From positions 18,392,524-18,456,523 of the forward strand of contig OX637343.1 in the NCBI GenBank assembly GCA_951799405.1: DNA of 64,000 nucleotides. Direction: 5' to 3'. Made by a program: the position numbers and the translations under genes. The DNA comes from Agapetus fuscipes (Eukaryota; Arthropoda; Insecta; Trichoptera; Glossosomatidae). This document shows, in pieces, positions 10,636-20,726 of the stretch (the first letter of the stretch is position 1; each line of letters begins with the position of its first letter). The notes under the pieces were generated by a model. That model was given only the letters and a program-made list of their open reading frames with translations. It had not been told where the DNA came from and made no database searches.

Positions 10636-11003
10636 CCTATAATCTAAGTTGCAAAGATATATTTAATATTCAAAACTTATATCAAATGCATGCCCACAAA
10701 CAGATACATGTAAGTTCGCGCTAACAAATGCTGAATGTGCACTTACAAATTAAAACCAATCAACATAATTACCTGTAAAAATAAATAGGTTCAACTCGCC
10801 ACATGCGACCCCTTCGGGGATAACGCGGCAAGAAGTTACACTATATGTGTAGCTTAGTTGCGTTTTTTTTTGCGTTTAAAACATAAACTCTGCAACTTTT
10901 GCCGACCTTCCCTGAAACAGAAGTGACATTGGCAAAGTGAACCATTTTTTACAGTATGGGTAGTCAGCCTCATACCAACTTATAAGTCAAGGATTCTCGC
11001 ATT
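10636..11003 (-). repeat. FamA copy split by an S1 fragment
   Basis: Tail part ATAATCTAAGTTGCAAAGAT at 10636-10770; head part with CCGACCTTCCCTGAAACAG through CCTATAAGTCAAGG-type end at 10876-11003. The intervening 105 bases are S1-derived. Confidence 0.85.
10771..10875 (+). mobile_element. S1 SINE 3' fragment inside FamA
   Basis: The segment from ACCTGTAAAAATAAATAGG to the S1 terminus GTGTAGCTTAGTTGCG plus a T-run and GCG. No tRNA head, so it is a 5'-truncated retroposed copy in the FamA host repeat. Confidence 0.85.
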
Positions 11004-11005
11004 TT

Positions 11006-11187
11006 TGTAAAGGCTGAGTAAGCCTTGCCGGTATTTTATTTTGGGTTTGAAATAAACACCGAAATGTTAAATCATTTCTGATTAATTTCTAACTAATTGA
11101 TCTGAATAATCCCTCGCCTCGGTGGGGTTCGAACCCAGGCTCTCTGCATGGAATGCACGCCCTCTACCAACTGAGCAATCGACCGGA
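11006..11187 (-). mobile_element. S1 SINE 5' part
   Basis: Minus-strand S1 with tRNA head at 11120-11187 (GGTCGATTGCTCAGTTGG; GGGTTCGAACCC) and body down to CTTACTCAGCCTTTACAAA. The 3' half is absent at the FamA boundary. Confidence 0.85.
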
Positions 11188-11249
11188 CTATGTTTGGAGC
11201 GGATGTTTGAAAATTGCTGAAATACATCACAGATCTGTGTTGCAAACTA

Positions 11250-11478
11250 CTCATGCTGTAAAAAATGGTTCACTTTGCCAATGTCACCCCTGTTTCAGGG
11301 AAGGACGGCAAGAGTTGCAGGGTGTATGCCCATTTAAGATTTGGGTTTTTATGTTGTAGGTTCACGTGCGGCATGTCACATGTGCAAGCGCGAACTTGTG
11401 CGTGTCTGCTTGTGAGAATCCATATAATGTGAATCCCCAATGTAACATATCTCTGCAACTTAGATTAGATTAGATATA
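11250..11478 (+). repeat. FamA copy
   Basis: From ACTCATGCTGTAAAAAATGG to the tail TTAGATTAGATTAGATA. It carries a small internal duplication, CATGTCACATGTG. Confidence 0.9.
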
Positions 11479-11839
11479 GCTGGTTAGTGGTTACCTGGAA
11501 GTGCACATGAGTCGTTGGCAACACTGCCTGTCATGACCTTTCTGTCAGAAGTGCTTTTGTCCGCGGAAAATGATTAATTTGTAGCATTCAGCTCATTCAA
11601 TGGCTCTCCAAGTCTCCAAATAGAGACGGTGACATAATAAGCGACGCGCACACAATGATATTATTCAAAACCTCCAAGTGTCCTGAGATCTTTTTTATAA
11701 AATAAGCTCTCTCTGTTAGATTCCAAGTATAGAATGCAAAGGCGCGCGTGACTCAAAACTGACGAAGAACATATAGTGCTGCTCAGGTTATACTGAACGT
11801 ACAGAAAATCGGAACTATGTCGTGCAGAGAGGGTGTATT
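11479..11839. other. No feature recognised
   Basis: No gene or repeat family recognised before the hammerhead-like motif. Confidence 0.45.
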
Positions 11840-11880
11840 CTGAAGACGTTGGCTACGTCGCCAACGAAACATCGAGAATG
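11840..11880 (+). other. Hammerhead-like stem-loop motif
   Basis: CTGAAGA, an extra C, a perfect 6-bp stem GTTGGC/GCCAAC around a TACGTC loop, then GAAAC. The layout is the same as at 2795. Confidence 0.4.
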
Positions 11881-11951
11881 TTGTAAGTTTTCCCATAACG
11901 GTTCGTCTAATATCCGAAAATATTAATTTCCTAACTGTGAAGTAATTATGT

Positions 11952-12182
11952 ATAATCTTTAATCTAACTTGCAAAGATATATTAACATTTAAAATACATA
12001 TTAAATGCATACCCACAAACGACACGTGTAAGTTCGCATATGTGTACCTGCAAATCAATATCTAAGCCTAAAATGAACCCTGCAACTGTTGTCGACCTTC
12101 CCTGAATCAAGGGTGACATTGGCAAAGTTAAACTTTTTTCCACAGTATGAGTAGTCAGCCGCATACCAACCTATAATTTAAT
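11952..12182 (-). repeat. FamA copy
   Basis: Starts at the tail CTAACTTGCAAAGATATATT and ends at the head CATACCAACCTATAATTTA. The core CCTTCCCTGAATCAAGGGTG is diverged. Confidence 0.9.
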
Positions 12183-12744
12183 AAAATTTAAAATATTTTT
12201 GAGCCTGCTGGGTGTCTATTCACGATAGGGGATAGAGTAGATTCATTTCGATTTTACCAGAAAAAGCAATAAATGGTATTGTGAGGCACAATACCTTACA
12301 ATATATGTGCACGGCGAAGTTGGCTTACTTTATTCGCAAAGTTGTAAACTTATAGACACGGCACCGTGCAAGCTGATGAACCCAATCTAGCGTAACCTAA
12401 ATATGAATAAGTTTATAATAAAAAGTAAAGCAACATAAATAATAACAATAAATCACATTAACAAATTTACCAGCGGCTAATGTTTGAGCCGGGTAGGTAC
12501 CTCTGTAGACTGCAGTCGGTTATTTTACCTCTGTAGACTGCAGTCGGTTATTTTATCGATCGAACCACCATAACATTGACGCACCAGTGAGATGAGGGCT
12601 GAAAAGCTGAACCACACAAGGGCGGGAGCGCGGGGAGGGGGTGAAGGAGGGTTGTAACAAATTAGGACCAAATGAGACAGGCGACGTGTGCCGTATGCGG
12701 GCTGAGAACTCTGGGGCTGAGCGGTAGCTACAATACAATTCAAT
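12183..12744. other. No gene; two-copy 28-bp repeat
   Basis: Mostly AT-rich. At 12499-12555 a 28-base block containing CTCTGTAGACTGCAGTCGG is present twice in tandem. The open frames of about 80 residues near 12525-12792 lack any family signature. Confidence 0.5.
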
Positions 12745-13072
12745 ATCGCGTTGGTAGAGTGCTTGCATTGCATGCCGTGAGCCCGGGTTCAAACCCCACC
12801 GAGGGTTTCAGAAATGATTTCCCGTTTCGGTGTTTATTTCAAACCCCAAAATAAAATACTGGCAAGGTTTACTCAGCCTTCGCTATAAATGAGTAGGTAC
12901 CATCCCCCTCGGGAGCTGGGAAACCCCCCCACCCCCCCTTCAACTGAAGTGGTTGGCGTAAAGCCGGCCCCCTTACCTGTAAAAATAAATAGATTCCACT
13001 CGCCACATGCGAAACCCTTCAGGAATAACGCGACAAGAAGTTACACTATACGTGTAGCTTAGTTGCGTTGCG
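12745..13072 (+). mobile_element. S1 SINE, nearly full length
   Basis: Head CGCGTTGGTAGAGTGCTTGC, B-box GGGTTCAAACCC, body with TTCAACTGAAGTGGTTGGCG, end GTGTAGCTTAGTTGCGTTGCG. The A-box start is eroded. Confidence 0.9.
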
Positions 13073-13124
13073 TACGTACACGTACTGAATGAAGGATTTA
13101 CCTCTTCTTGTTGTAGTTCTCCTA

Positions 13125-13348
13125 GCAATGTTAACTAAGCAACGTTAACTAAGCAACGTTAACTAACCAACGTTAACTAAGCAACGTTAACTAAGCAACG
13201 TTAACTAAGCAACGTTAACTAAGCAACGTTAACTAAGCAACGTTAACTAAGCAACGTTAACTAAGCAACGTTAACTAAGCAACGTTAACTAAGCAACGTT
13301 AACTAAGCAACGTTAACTAAGCAACGTTAACTAAGCAACGTTAACTAA
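13125..13348. repeat. Minisatellite, 14-bp unit, 16 copies
   Basis: Sixteen copies of GCAACGTTAACTAA, all but two identical. Each unit contains the two overlapping palindromes AACGTT and GTTAAC. Confidence 0.97.
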
Positions 13349-13361
13349 GCACAAATTTAAT

Positions 13362-13415
13362 TTAGACCTTTTTTCTCGGCGGGCATGCGTTAAACTTGTA
13401 TGGGACTAGGTTTCT
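13362..13415 (+). repeat. RepC fragment
   Basis: TTTCTCGGCGGGCATGCG and CTTGTATGGGACTAGG match the middle of RepC. Confidence 0.5.
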
Positions 13416-13610
13416 ACAAAAAACAATTAAATCAGTTTGCCTTTTAGATATCGCCACTTTAAAGGTAAAACTGAATAATTGCTGATTCACTGATTTGAGA
13501 AATCGTGGATTAAACATTTTATTGGGGGGAACTTCTCGAAAAATTTGCATTTATCTGAGAAACCTTTGTCACTTATTCAGTTTTATATTTATCGATATTA
13601 AACCGATACA

Positions 13611-13784
13611 ATGAAACTAAATTCCTGCGACGTCCGAAGAAATCGCATGGTGCAAGTGCAACCTATTTAGTTTCACAGGTAAGGGGATGCACTTCTGTCA
13701 ACCACTTTAATTGAAGCGGGGGTTTTCCTGCTTCAGATGCGACAGGTTTTCATTTCTTGTGAAGAAGTGAGTACTTTTAGTAAG
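13611..13784 (-). mobile_element. S1-type SINE, 3' part (interrupted by gypsy)
   Basis: Diverged S1 relative: CCGAAGAAATCGCATGG, TTTCACAGGTAAGGGG, AACCACTTTAATTGAAGCGG, TTTCTTGTGAAGAAGTGAG. The 5' part continues at 17979 on the other side of the gypsy element. Confidence 0.75.
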
Positions 13785-14048
13785 TGTGAGGGTTTTTCCA
13801 ATAGTCCTGCTGATTAACACAATTAATAATTAACAGCCACTTTAATATGTTTACTTTTATTTCTTTCACAATGTATACACAATTAACCACAGCACAATAA
13901 TATTCTTTATTCTTAATTACACAGGCTTGTGGCTATCCCGCCAGGCAAGCTTTTTTTTCCTGTCTTTTTGCATTCCTTTGTTTTCCTTTTCATTCAAATT
14001 CAAATCTCATGTTCCATTTTACCTAACAAACAAATCCATCTCGTTACA
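13785..14048 (-). repeat. Gypsy 3' LTR
   Basis: 264 bases, TGTGAGGG... to ...CGTTACA on the plus strand, i.e. TG...CA on the element's own strand. I see no difference from the other LTR. Confidence 0.93.
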
Positions 14049-14076
14049 ATACACCTCCTTCCTCTCATAAAAAAAA
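14049..14076 (-). promoter_or_regulatory. Polypurine tract of the gypsy element
   Basis: On the minus strand, GAGAGGAAGGAGG lies a few bases before the 3' LTR, where second-strand priming is expected. Confidence 0.7.
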
Positions 14077-14873
14077 AACATTCCCAATTTTTTTTTTTCT
14101 TTTAACAATGAGTAAATAATGTATCATAATGCTCAGCCGGCGCCACATATTTTGTTTTATTTTAAGGATAAATTTCAAAAATATGAAAATAAAAAAAAAA
14201 CCTGTTTCTGATACATTATTCAGTCATTAATACATTTTTTTTAACAATGCCAATTATTTTCATACTAAAATTAATATATTTTTTTTTTAACACAAATTTC
14301 ATATTCAATATTATAAACAAATATTTGTTTTTTTTTAAATACTTAATTCAACAATTCAAAATAATCAAATAACAATACATAATAAACATTCACCAGTTAA
14401 TTAATCAATTCATTAAAATAACTTTTTTTTTTTAAATACTTAATTCAACAATTCAAAATAATCAAATAACAATACATAATAAACATTCACCAGTTTATTA
14501 ATCAATTCATTAAAATAACTTTTTTTTTTAAATACTTAATTCAACAATTCAAATAATCAAATAACAATACATAATAAACATTCACCAGTTTATTAATCAA
14601 TTCATTAAAATAACTTTTTTTTTTTTTAAACATGTATCTTTCCCAATATTTAAATTTATTTCAAATTTATTTTTCATTAATAAATTTATCAGTCCATCAA
14701 TTTTTTTAAAACTTTACTTTCATATGTAATACTTTCTTTAATTTATGTTTCATACCTTCATTCATGCAATGTTTCATAATTCATTCTTTCACTGATCACT
14801 TTTATATCAACTTTCATCGTATCATGCATCACCTCAAATTTTTCATACACATGAAAATATGTTTTTTTTTTTT
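14077..14873. other. Gypsy 3' untranslated region
   Basis: Very AT-rich with long T/A runs. No env-like frame is visible between the integrase stop and the purine tract. It contains the 97-bp tandem repeat listed separately. Confidence 0.6.
14329..14625. repeat. 97-bp tandem repeat in the gypsy 3' region, 3 copies
   Basis: Three copies starting near 14337, 14434 and 14530, each with AAATACTTAATTCAAC, AATAATCAAATAACAATAC and CATTCACCAGTTTATTAATC. Later copies differ by single indels in the T-run. Confidence 0.92.
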
Positions 14874-15800
14874 TTAATCTAATTTGATTATGTCCTTGAT
14901 GTGATATTTATTTATAACATTTGTGTCTATATCTTTTAATACATAGACTATCTTGCTAACTTTCTTTTCTATTCTGGCTTTGACAAATTTTGGAGCCAAC
15001 TTTGTACAGAAGTATTTCCCTGCATTTGATTGTATGAAATTTTTACGCCATACAATATCCCCTTGATCATAGACACGATTTGATCTACCTTTATTATAAT
15101 AATTTGCATTTTTATTATATGCATCCCATAAATTTTCTGTTACAATTTTGTATAATGTGTTTAATTCCTTCATTTTATCTTTATACATATCTCTATATTT
15201 ATCTAAATCTTCCTTTGATTCTATTTCATCATTTACTATTTCACCATGAATTTCACCATTTAGTACAATCTCCCTACCTCTTGCTAATACATTAGGTGTG
15301 TATCCTGTTGCTAAATTGACTGTATTATTTATTATGCTTTGTACTGAATCTAAAAAAGTATCCCATTTTCTTTGTTCATTTTCAACAAAAATAGCTAATG
15401 TGTATCCTATTGTTCTATTATATGTCTCTACATTATTGCACATGGGAGTATATAAAGTTGTATAAAATATTTTCTGTACTCCATATGAGTACATAAAATC
15501 TTTAAATGCATTAGACTTTAAATTCTTTCCATTATCTGTTATTATCGTTTGCGGTACTCCTTCTGTTAAAAATATTTTATTTTCTATTAATTTTACTATT
15601 TCTTCTGTAGTAGCTCTTCTTAAAGGAAATAACCAACAATATTTGGTAAAAACATCTATTATTGATAATATATGTATATAGCCCGTACTTGATTTTGGTA
15701 ATGGTCCTATCAAATCAATACTCAACATTTTTAACGGTCTATCCACTCTTTTTCTATTTTCCATTTTTCCTGCTGGAGGTAAATTATTCGGCTTATACAT
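14874..15800 (-). CDS. Gypsy integrase (core and C-terminal domains)
   Basis: A 308-residue frame carrying the catalytic core of a Ty3/gypsy integrase, which joins element cDNA to chromosomal DNA in the nucleus. The DD35E triad is complete: D29 in SIDLIGPL, D89 in IITDNGKN and E125 in NNVETYNRT, with the canonical spacing between the last two. A basic C-terminal part follows, with KLAPKFVKARIE in the place of the usual GPY/F module. The frame overlaps the preceding gag/RNase H frame by eight bases in a different phase. The break falls at an A5 run just after the integrase zinc finger, so zinc finger and core are split by a one-base shift. That could be mutation or assembly error. The ATG at 15800 is probably not a natural start. 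Confidence 0.9.
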   Translation of the reverse strand: MYKPNNLPPAGKMENRKRVDRPLKMLSIDLIGPLPKSSTGYIHILSIIDVFTKYCWLFPLRRATTEEIVKLIENKIFLTEGVPQTIITDNGKNLKSNAFKDFMYSYGVQKIFYTTLYTPMCNNVETYNRTIGYTLAIFVENEQRKWDTFLDSVQSIINNTVNLATGYTPNVLARGREIVLNGEIHGEIVNDEIESKEDLDKYRDMYKDKMKELNTLYKIVTENLWDAYNKNANYYNKGRSNRVYDQGDIVWRKNFIQSNAGKYFCTKLAPKFVKARIEKKVSKIVYVLKDIDTNVINKYHIKDIIKLD

Positions 15801-17235
15801 TTTTACATTTTTGACATTTATTTATAAAACTTTTTATATCTGCATACATATTTTTCCAATAGTAACATCTTGATATGTATTTATAAGTTTTAAAAATACC
15901 TACATGTCCATTATCATGATGATTCTTTATTATAGTTAATCTATTGTCTATAATAGGTATCTCTTTCCAATTATATTCCTCTGTGAAAGGATTATCATCA
16001 TTCATTAGTTTAAATAATTTATTGTCTACCATTTTGAATTTTTTGTATTTGTATGGTGTTTTTGTACATCCTTCTGCGATATTATTATACCAAGGATCTG
16101 CAATATTTGAATTTATTACTTCCATTTCTTTAGTACCAGGAATCCTAGATAATACATCTGGCACTGTATGTTCTTTCCCTTTTCTATGCTCAATCTCAAA
16201 TTCATACTGTGAAAGTCTCATGGCCCATCTTGCTAATCTACCTGTTGGATTTGATATTTTATTCAAGAATTTTAATGCCATATGATCAGTTATTACCTTG
16301 AATTTCATCCCATCTAAATAAGATCGAAAATGTTCTATTGAATCTACAATGGCAAGAAGCTCACGTTCTGATGTCGAATAGTTTTGTTCTCTAACTGTCA
16401 AACTTCTTGAAAAATATGCTATTGGCTTTTCGGACCCATTGATATTTTGGTTTAATACTGAAGCTACTTGATTTTTACTGGCATCAGTGTGTAAAAAAAA
16501 ATCTTTTGTGAAATCCGGACAAATTAATACAGGGGCTGTGCTTAAGGCTAATTTTAAATTATTAAATGCATCCTCAGATTCTTTTGACCAATTAAAATTG
16601 TTCTGACCTTTTTTACCTCTCAATAATTTATTTAGTGGATATGATATCTCACTGCAGTTTCGTATAACTTTTCTATAAAATCCTACCAAACCTAAAAACA
16701 TTCGTAGTTGTTTTAAATTTTTCGGTGAAGGATATTCCTCTATATTTTTAATTTCAGATGTTGTCAGTAAAGTTGCATATTTTTCTGACAATCCATGAAT
16801 TATTATGTCCATAAGTTCTTTATCATGCATTCTTTTATTTAATAAATTATTTTTGGATTTGACCTTTAAAATATAAACAGATGCATTATCATGACCTTGT
16901 ACCATATTTAAAATTTCTAACTTAAGATTCCTTTGAAAATCATATTTTTCAAATTGTTGTAAGAATTTGGTTTTAAAAATTTTCCAATCAAATTCACAGT
17001 TAATTGCTCTGTACCAAGTTAACGGAAAATCTGTTAAAAATATAGGCATACACTCTACCAAATAATCTAATTTTAATTTGTAGACTTTGGCTAATTCTTC
17101 TAACCTTATTATAAATTCATTTGGTTCACTTTCACCATTAAAAGATATTTTTAATTTGAGAGGATCAAAATTTATGGACTCCATTGTGTTACTTTCTAAA
17201 TCCTTTTTATTATTTATTTTTTTAGATTTCATCAT
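15793..17235 (-). CDS. Gypsy gag fused in frame to RNase H and integrase zinc finger
   Basis: A 480-residue frame. Residues 1 to about 166 look like the N-terminal retrotransposon Gag region (TDFPLTWYRA, KTKFLQQFEKY). At about 167 it continues directly as the last part of the reverse transcriptase connection (PSPKNLKQLRMFLGLVGFYR) and RNase H. The RNase H acidic residues D251, E291, D317 and D360 are all present. A zinc-binding HHCC follows (H440, H444, C473, C476). The C-terminal Gag, the protease and the reverse transcriptase palm with its YxDD motif are missing. The deletion keeps the frame open, near base 16737. The start at 17235 follows the leader from the primer site and is the first in-frame ATG. 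Such a protein could not reverse transcribe. Confidence 0.88.
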   Translation of the reverse strand: MMKSKKINNKKDLESNTMESINFDPLKLKISFNGESEPNEFIIRLEELAKVYKLKLDYLVECMPIFLTDFPLTWYRAINCEFDWKIFKTKFLQQFEKYDFQRNLKLEILNMVQGHDNASVYILKVKSKNNLLNKRMHDKELMDIIIHGLSEKYATLLTTSEIKNIEEYPSPKNLKQLRMFLGLVGFYRKVIRNCSEISYPLNKLLRGKKGQNNFNWSKESEDAFNNLKLALSTAPVLICPDFTKDFFLHTDASKNQVASVLNQNINGSEKPIAYFSRSLTVREQNYSTSERELLAIVDSIEHFRSYLDGMKFKVITDHMALKFLNKISNPTGRLARWAMRLSQYEFEIEHRKGKEHTVPDVLSRIPGTKEMEVINSNIADPWYNNIAEGCTKTPYKYKKFKMVDNKLFKLMNDDNPFTEEYNWKEIPIIDNRLTIIKNHHDNGHVGIFKTYKYISRCYYWKNMYADIKSFINKCQKCKNV

Positions 17236-17698
17236 TTGCTGTATATTTTCAATTTGTGTAATGAGAAAAAAATCATTTCATCTCAAAAAAAAATTTCATA
17301 CAAATTAAATATAACACCATCTATATATATATTTATCTAAACTGATTTGAAACAAACTGGTTCATATCCATTCTTCATTCTCCCGCGACGTTCGATTTTT
17401 AAATGTTCATTTCTTCGGAACGTAGGTAGGTAATTTGAATTCTCTTGCCTTCAATATTTTCAAAACAGCCGTTCAATATTTTCAAAACCGCCTTTTAAAA
17501 CTTGCAATTCCTTGTTTTAAATTGTATAAGTTGATGCCTTCAATAGCTTTTAAACGTGTTGATGCTTTCACAACCATAAATCTGTCCAATTTTAATTATT
17601 TCATATTGTTTTGAATGTCATTTATTGGAATCGAATGTCATTTGTTTTTGTTTGAGAAAATTTTCTTCATAGGAATTTCATTTACAGATTTTTCTTTT

Positions 17699-17711
17699 AC
17701 GTTGGGCGCCA
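17699..17711 (-). other. Primer binding site, tRNA-Lys type
   Basis: On the minus strand, three bases after the 5' LTR, TGGCGCCCAACGT is complementary to the 3' end of animal tRNA-Lys (ACGTTGGGCGCCA). This primer is known in several gypsy-group elements. Confidence 0.85.
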
Positions 17712-17714
17712 AAA

Positions 17715-17978
17715 TGTGAGGGTTTTTCCAATAGTCCTGCTGATTAACACAATTAATAATTAACAGCCACTTTAATATGTTTACTTTTATTTCTTTCACA
17801 ATGTATACACAATTAACCACAGCACAATAATATTCTTTATTCTTAATTACACAGGCTTGTGGCTATCCCGCCAGGCAAGCTTTTTTTTCCTGTCTTTTTG
17901 CATTCCTTTGTTTTCCTTTTCATTCAAATTCAAATCTCATGTTCCATTTTACCTAACAAACAAATCCATCTCGTTACA
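17715..17978 (-). repeat. Gypsy 5' LTR
   Basis: 264 bases, same sequence as 13785-14048 by eye over the whole length. Confidence 0.93.
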
Positions 17979-18080
17979 AAACCTTGCCAGTAAACACCGG
18001 AACGAGAAGTCATTTCTCCCACATTTTCTTACACCTTTCGAAACACAGTTATTTGGCAGCTGAGCTATCGACCGGACTTA
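17979..18080 (-). mobile_element. S1-type SINE, 5' part
   Basis: Continuation of 13611-13784 across the gypsy insertion: AAACCTTGCCAGTAAACACC, then GAGAAGTCATTTCT and the head end GCAGCTGAGCTATCGACCGG. Confidence 0.75.
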
Positions 18081-18540
18081 GATAAGATCGTGGGAACATT
18101 CCGGTACATCACAATCCCATTATATGATTGGCTCAGCCCCATCTCTGTGCTCAGTCCCATCTCTGTGCTCAGCCCCTACATCCGGGTGATCTTTTCCCAA
18201 AACACATTTGCCACTTCCCTAATATTTATACAATAGGAATGATGATTTCATGACCCTCTCACCATTAAATGGTTGGTAAGTAGGTAGGTACTCAGAACAA
18301 CCCCTGGCTATTTGATACCAAATTAAACTACGCAACTATAGCAGCTAAACTGCACACGGCCTGGAACTTCTTGCCACCAGTGAAACTTTTTTTTTAATTT
18401 TACACGTAATCTCAATTGTTTGCTTCTGTGCAAACCAGAGAATATGAGTTCGATTCTCACTGAGAGAGTAAAATAATTTATGTCTCAGAATTTTCTTATA
18501 AATAAGCGGTTCTCAACTGCTAGTGGGCACCTGTGGCTTG
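18081..18540. other. No gene; possible old S1 remnants
   Basis: A block at 18330-18390 (CGCAACTATAGCAGC ... GGAACTTCTTGCC) resembles a decayed S1 3' end. Otherwise nothing recognised. Three near-copies of CCCATCTCTGTGCTCAG at 18135-18175. Confidence 0.4.
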
Positions 18541-18905
18541 GAAACAAAAGGGCTCACTCAGTATAGCGCCAACAGACTGAGGACGTGACAAAGAGTCATT
18601 GAAAGGCGGATGCTGGGAATCAGCCTCAGAGACAGGGTTCCAAACCAAGAGATCCGTAGACGCACTGGTGTCACTGATGTCATACAGCGCGCGGTCTGCT
18701 TAAAGTGGCGCTGGGCTGGTCACGTCACAAGGCAAGACCATGACAGGTGGTCAAAAAGAATCGTCCAGTGGCGGCCCAGGCTGTCCAGGCGGGGAGCGGG
18801 GAGACTGGCTGAACACAGCAGCCAATAGACATGAATGGAGAGGATTGGAGGAGTCCTACGTCCAGGAGTGGACTGAAAAATGCTGAGGAAGAACAAGAAG
18901 AAGAA
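18541..18905 (+). pseudogene. LINE 3' fragment (endonuclease/reverse-transcriptase type)
   Basis: A 72-residue frame begins MLGISLRDRVPNQEIRRRTG and contains KWRWAGHVTRQDHDRWSKRI. This is the highly recognisable C-terminal module of RTE-like and related insect endonuclease-reverse transcriptase LINEs. After the frame breaks, GLRRSYVQEWT-like coding seems to continue in another phase, with an AAGAAGAAGAA tail. There is no polymerase core, so it is a 5'-truncated dead copy. Confidence 0.75.
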
Positions 18906-18934
18906 TAGCCCGAATCATATAGTATCGCAAAGAT

Positions 18935-19028
18935 CACTCAGCCTTCATAAGAAAATAGAACTCTCTCGGGAAGAGGAAACTCCCATTTCAAGCGAAATGG
19001 TCAACGTAAGACTGACCTCCTAACCTAA
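18935..19028 (+). mobile_element. S1 SINE middle fragment, diverged
   Basis: CACTCAGCCTTCATAAGAAA, CTCTCGGGAAGAGGAAACTC and GGTCAACGTAAGACTGACC follow the S1 body order. A FamA-like TCTGCAACTTAGATTTTAG follows at about 19035. Confidence 0.6.
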
Positions 19029-19346
19029 AGTTTCAGTGCGTCTCTGCAACTTAGATTTTAGACTGCGTGTACTTTAAATATGAGTATAATATGGATTCTG
19101 TAAGTTTGCGTGAATATTATTTTGACATGCGGGTCGCGTGTCAGAATACATACATCATGTTGTCCGTGGTTTCTCTCTCCAGCATGAATATTGTTTTTTA
19201 TTCGCTGTGCTGTTTCAATCAGACATCTTTTTCATAAACGAAAAAAATAAACGTTTATAATATAATGTCGACTACCTACGCAAACGTTAACAAACCTGTA
19301 TTTATCTAAATAAGTTATATTACTATATTTCTGGGTCTCTTATATG

Positions 19347-19392
19347 GCTATAACCAAGCTTGCAAAGGGCTCTTCAGGTGGGATGCACTATT
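19347..19392 (+). mobile_element. S2 SINE 3' tail fragment
   Basis: ACCAAGCTTGCAAAGGGCTC and TTCAGGTGGGATGCAC match the S2/LINE tail at 3826-3850. Confidence 0.6.
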
Positions 19393-19477
19393 TGCCTCTT
19401 TTTATTTCTCCAATGATCAAATATCTTGGCGGGCGTTATATATGAACTATGAAATGTCAGGTTCTACACCTTCTTGA

Positions 19478-19760
19478 TTTGTAGGTGGAAGTTTGTAGGT
19501 GGAAGTTTGTAGGTGGAAGTTTGTAGGTGGAAGTTTGTAGGTAGAAGTTTGTAGGTGGAAGTTTGTAGGTGGAAGTTTGTAGGTGGAAGTTTGTAGGTGG
19601 AAGTTTGTAGGTGGAAGTTTGTAGGTGGAAGTTTGTAGGTGGAAGTTTGTAGGTGGAAGTTTGTAGGTGGAAGTTTGTAGGTGGAAGTTTGTAGGTGGAA
19701 GTTTGTAGGTGGAAGTTTGTAGGTGGAAGTTTGTAGGTGGAAGTTTGTAGGTGGAAGTTT
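19478..19760. repeat. Minisatellite, 14-bp unit, 20 copies
   Basis: Twenty copies of TTTGTAGGTGGAAG, with one GGTGG to GGTAG variant near 19540. The 166-residue minus-strand frame across it is a repeat artefact. Confidence 0.97.
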
Positions 19761-19803
19761 GAATTACGTAATAGGAATCCTTTTTACACAGATAACAGCT
19801 ACG

Positions 19804-20136
19804 TAGTCCGTTCGATAGCTCAGTTAGTGCTTGCATTTCATTCCGAGAACTCGGGTCCGAACTCCGAACCCGAAGCCCACCGAGGGTGTCAGAAATGATT
19901 TCCCATTTCGGTGTGTATTTCAAAAACCAAAAGAAAGGTTTACTCAACCTTCACAAGAAAGGAGTACCATCAGCCCCCTCGGGAGCTGGGACACCCTCAC
20001 TTCAACTGAAGTGGTTGGCGTAAGGCCGGCCCCCTTACCTGTAAAAATAGATTCCACTCGCCACATGCGAAACTCTTCGGAGATATCGCGGCAAAAAGTT
20101 GCACTATATGTGTAGCTTAGTTGCGTTGCGTTACGT
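19804..20136 (+). mobile_element. S1 SINE, full length
   Basis: Head TTCGATAGCTCAGTTAGTGC, body CACCGAGGGTGTCAGAAATG and TTCAACTGAAGTGGTTGGCG, end GTGTAGCTTAGTTGCGTTGCG. A motif TTACGTAAT occurs both about 40 bases upstream and immediately after, but the offset makes a target duplication doubtful. Confidence 0.9.
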
Positions 20137-20726
20137 AATGGGAGCTCCAAAATAAAGAATAAAACATCTCGTCTCTCTGTCAATGGCAATTGGAAATGGC
20201 GTTCGTGTCTTTTGGCGGTAAACAATTACAATAATAATAATAATGAGCATTGTTCCAAGATGGCGGCTAATTGCGCCTCTGAGATGTTGTGATCCGGCTC
20301 TGTCAGAGAGATTTAAAAAATACAAGCATTGTACCTACCAGCCTACAATAAAATATAATAAAAGTCGCTAATATAAAATACTCAGCACCAAGTAAGTTTC
20401 TTTACACAAAGCTTGCAAAGACCGCTCTCGACAAGTTGCCTTTCCACCATCAAATATGAGTCATGATATTAATTGCAGAAGTAATAACTATTAAAATGGA
20501 GAAGTTATCATGAAACATAACTGCACAGTCCATCAGCCTTTCTCCGACTTCCTCTCTAGAGTCTGGAATAGGAGTCTGAAAGCTGCGGCCCGCAGACCAA
20601 ATGTGGCCCTCCAGGGTCATCAATGCGGCCCTGTTCTAGCAACATCGCCACCGTAAAGGTAAAACTGAATAAGTGCTGATACACTCATTTGAGAAATCGT
20701 GGATAAAATATTCTACCTATAAGGAA
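20137..20726. other. No gene; possible hAT end fragment
   Basis: At 20578-20640 GCTGCGGCCCGCAGACCAAA and GCGGCCCTGTTCTAGC resemble hAT termini of the type seen at 22082-22891. No partner end found. Confidence 0.4.

Larger units (their letters stand above)
13785..17978 (-). mobile_element. Ty3/gypsy LTR retrotransposon, internally deleted, 4.2 kb
   Basis: Two 264-bp LTRs, a tRNA-Lys-type primer site, a gag/RNase H/integrase coding region on the minus strand and a purine tract before the 3' LTR. It sits inside an S1 SINE. The LTRs look identical, so insertion is recent, yet the reverse transcriptase core and protease are deleted. The element therefore must have moved with enzymes from a relative, or decayed immediately. 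No env-like frame. I find no clear target duplication (GTAAG on the left, AAACC on the right). Confidence 0.93.

Noticed and set aside
13780..17983. Target duplication around the gypsy element
   Set aside because: GTAAG and AAACC do not match; I could not define a duplication despite intact LTR ends.
19447..19947. 166-residue minus frame with a repeated peptide
   Set aside because: 14-bp minisatellite plus S1 SINE sequence.
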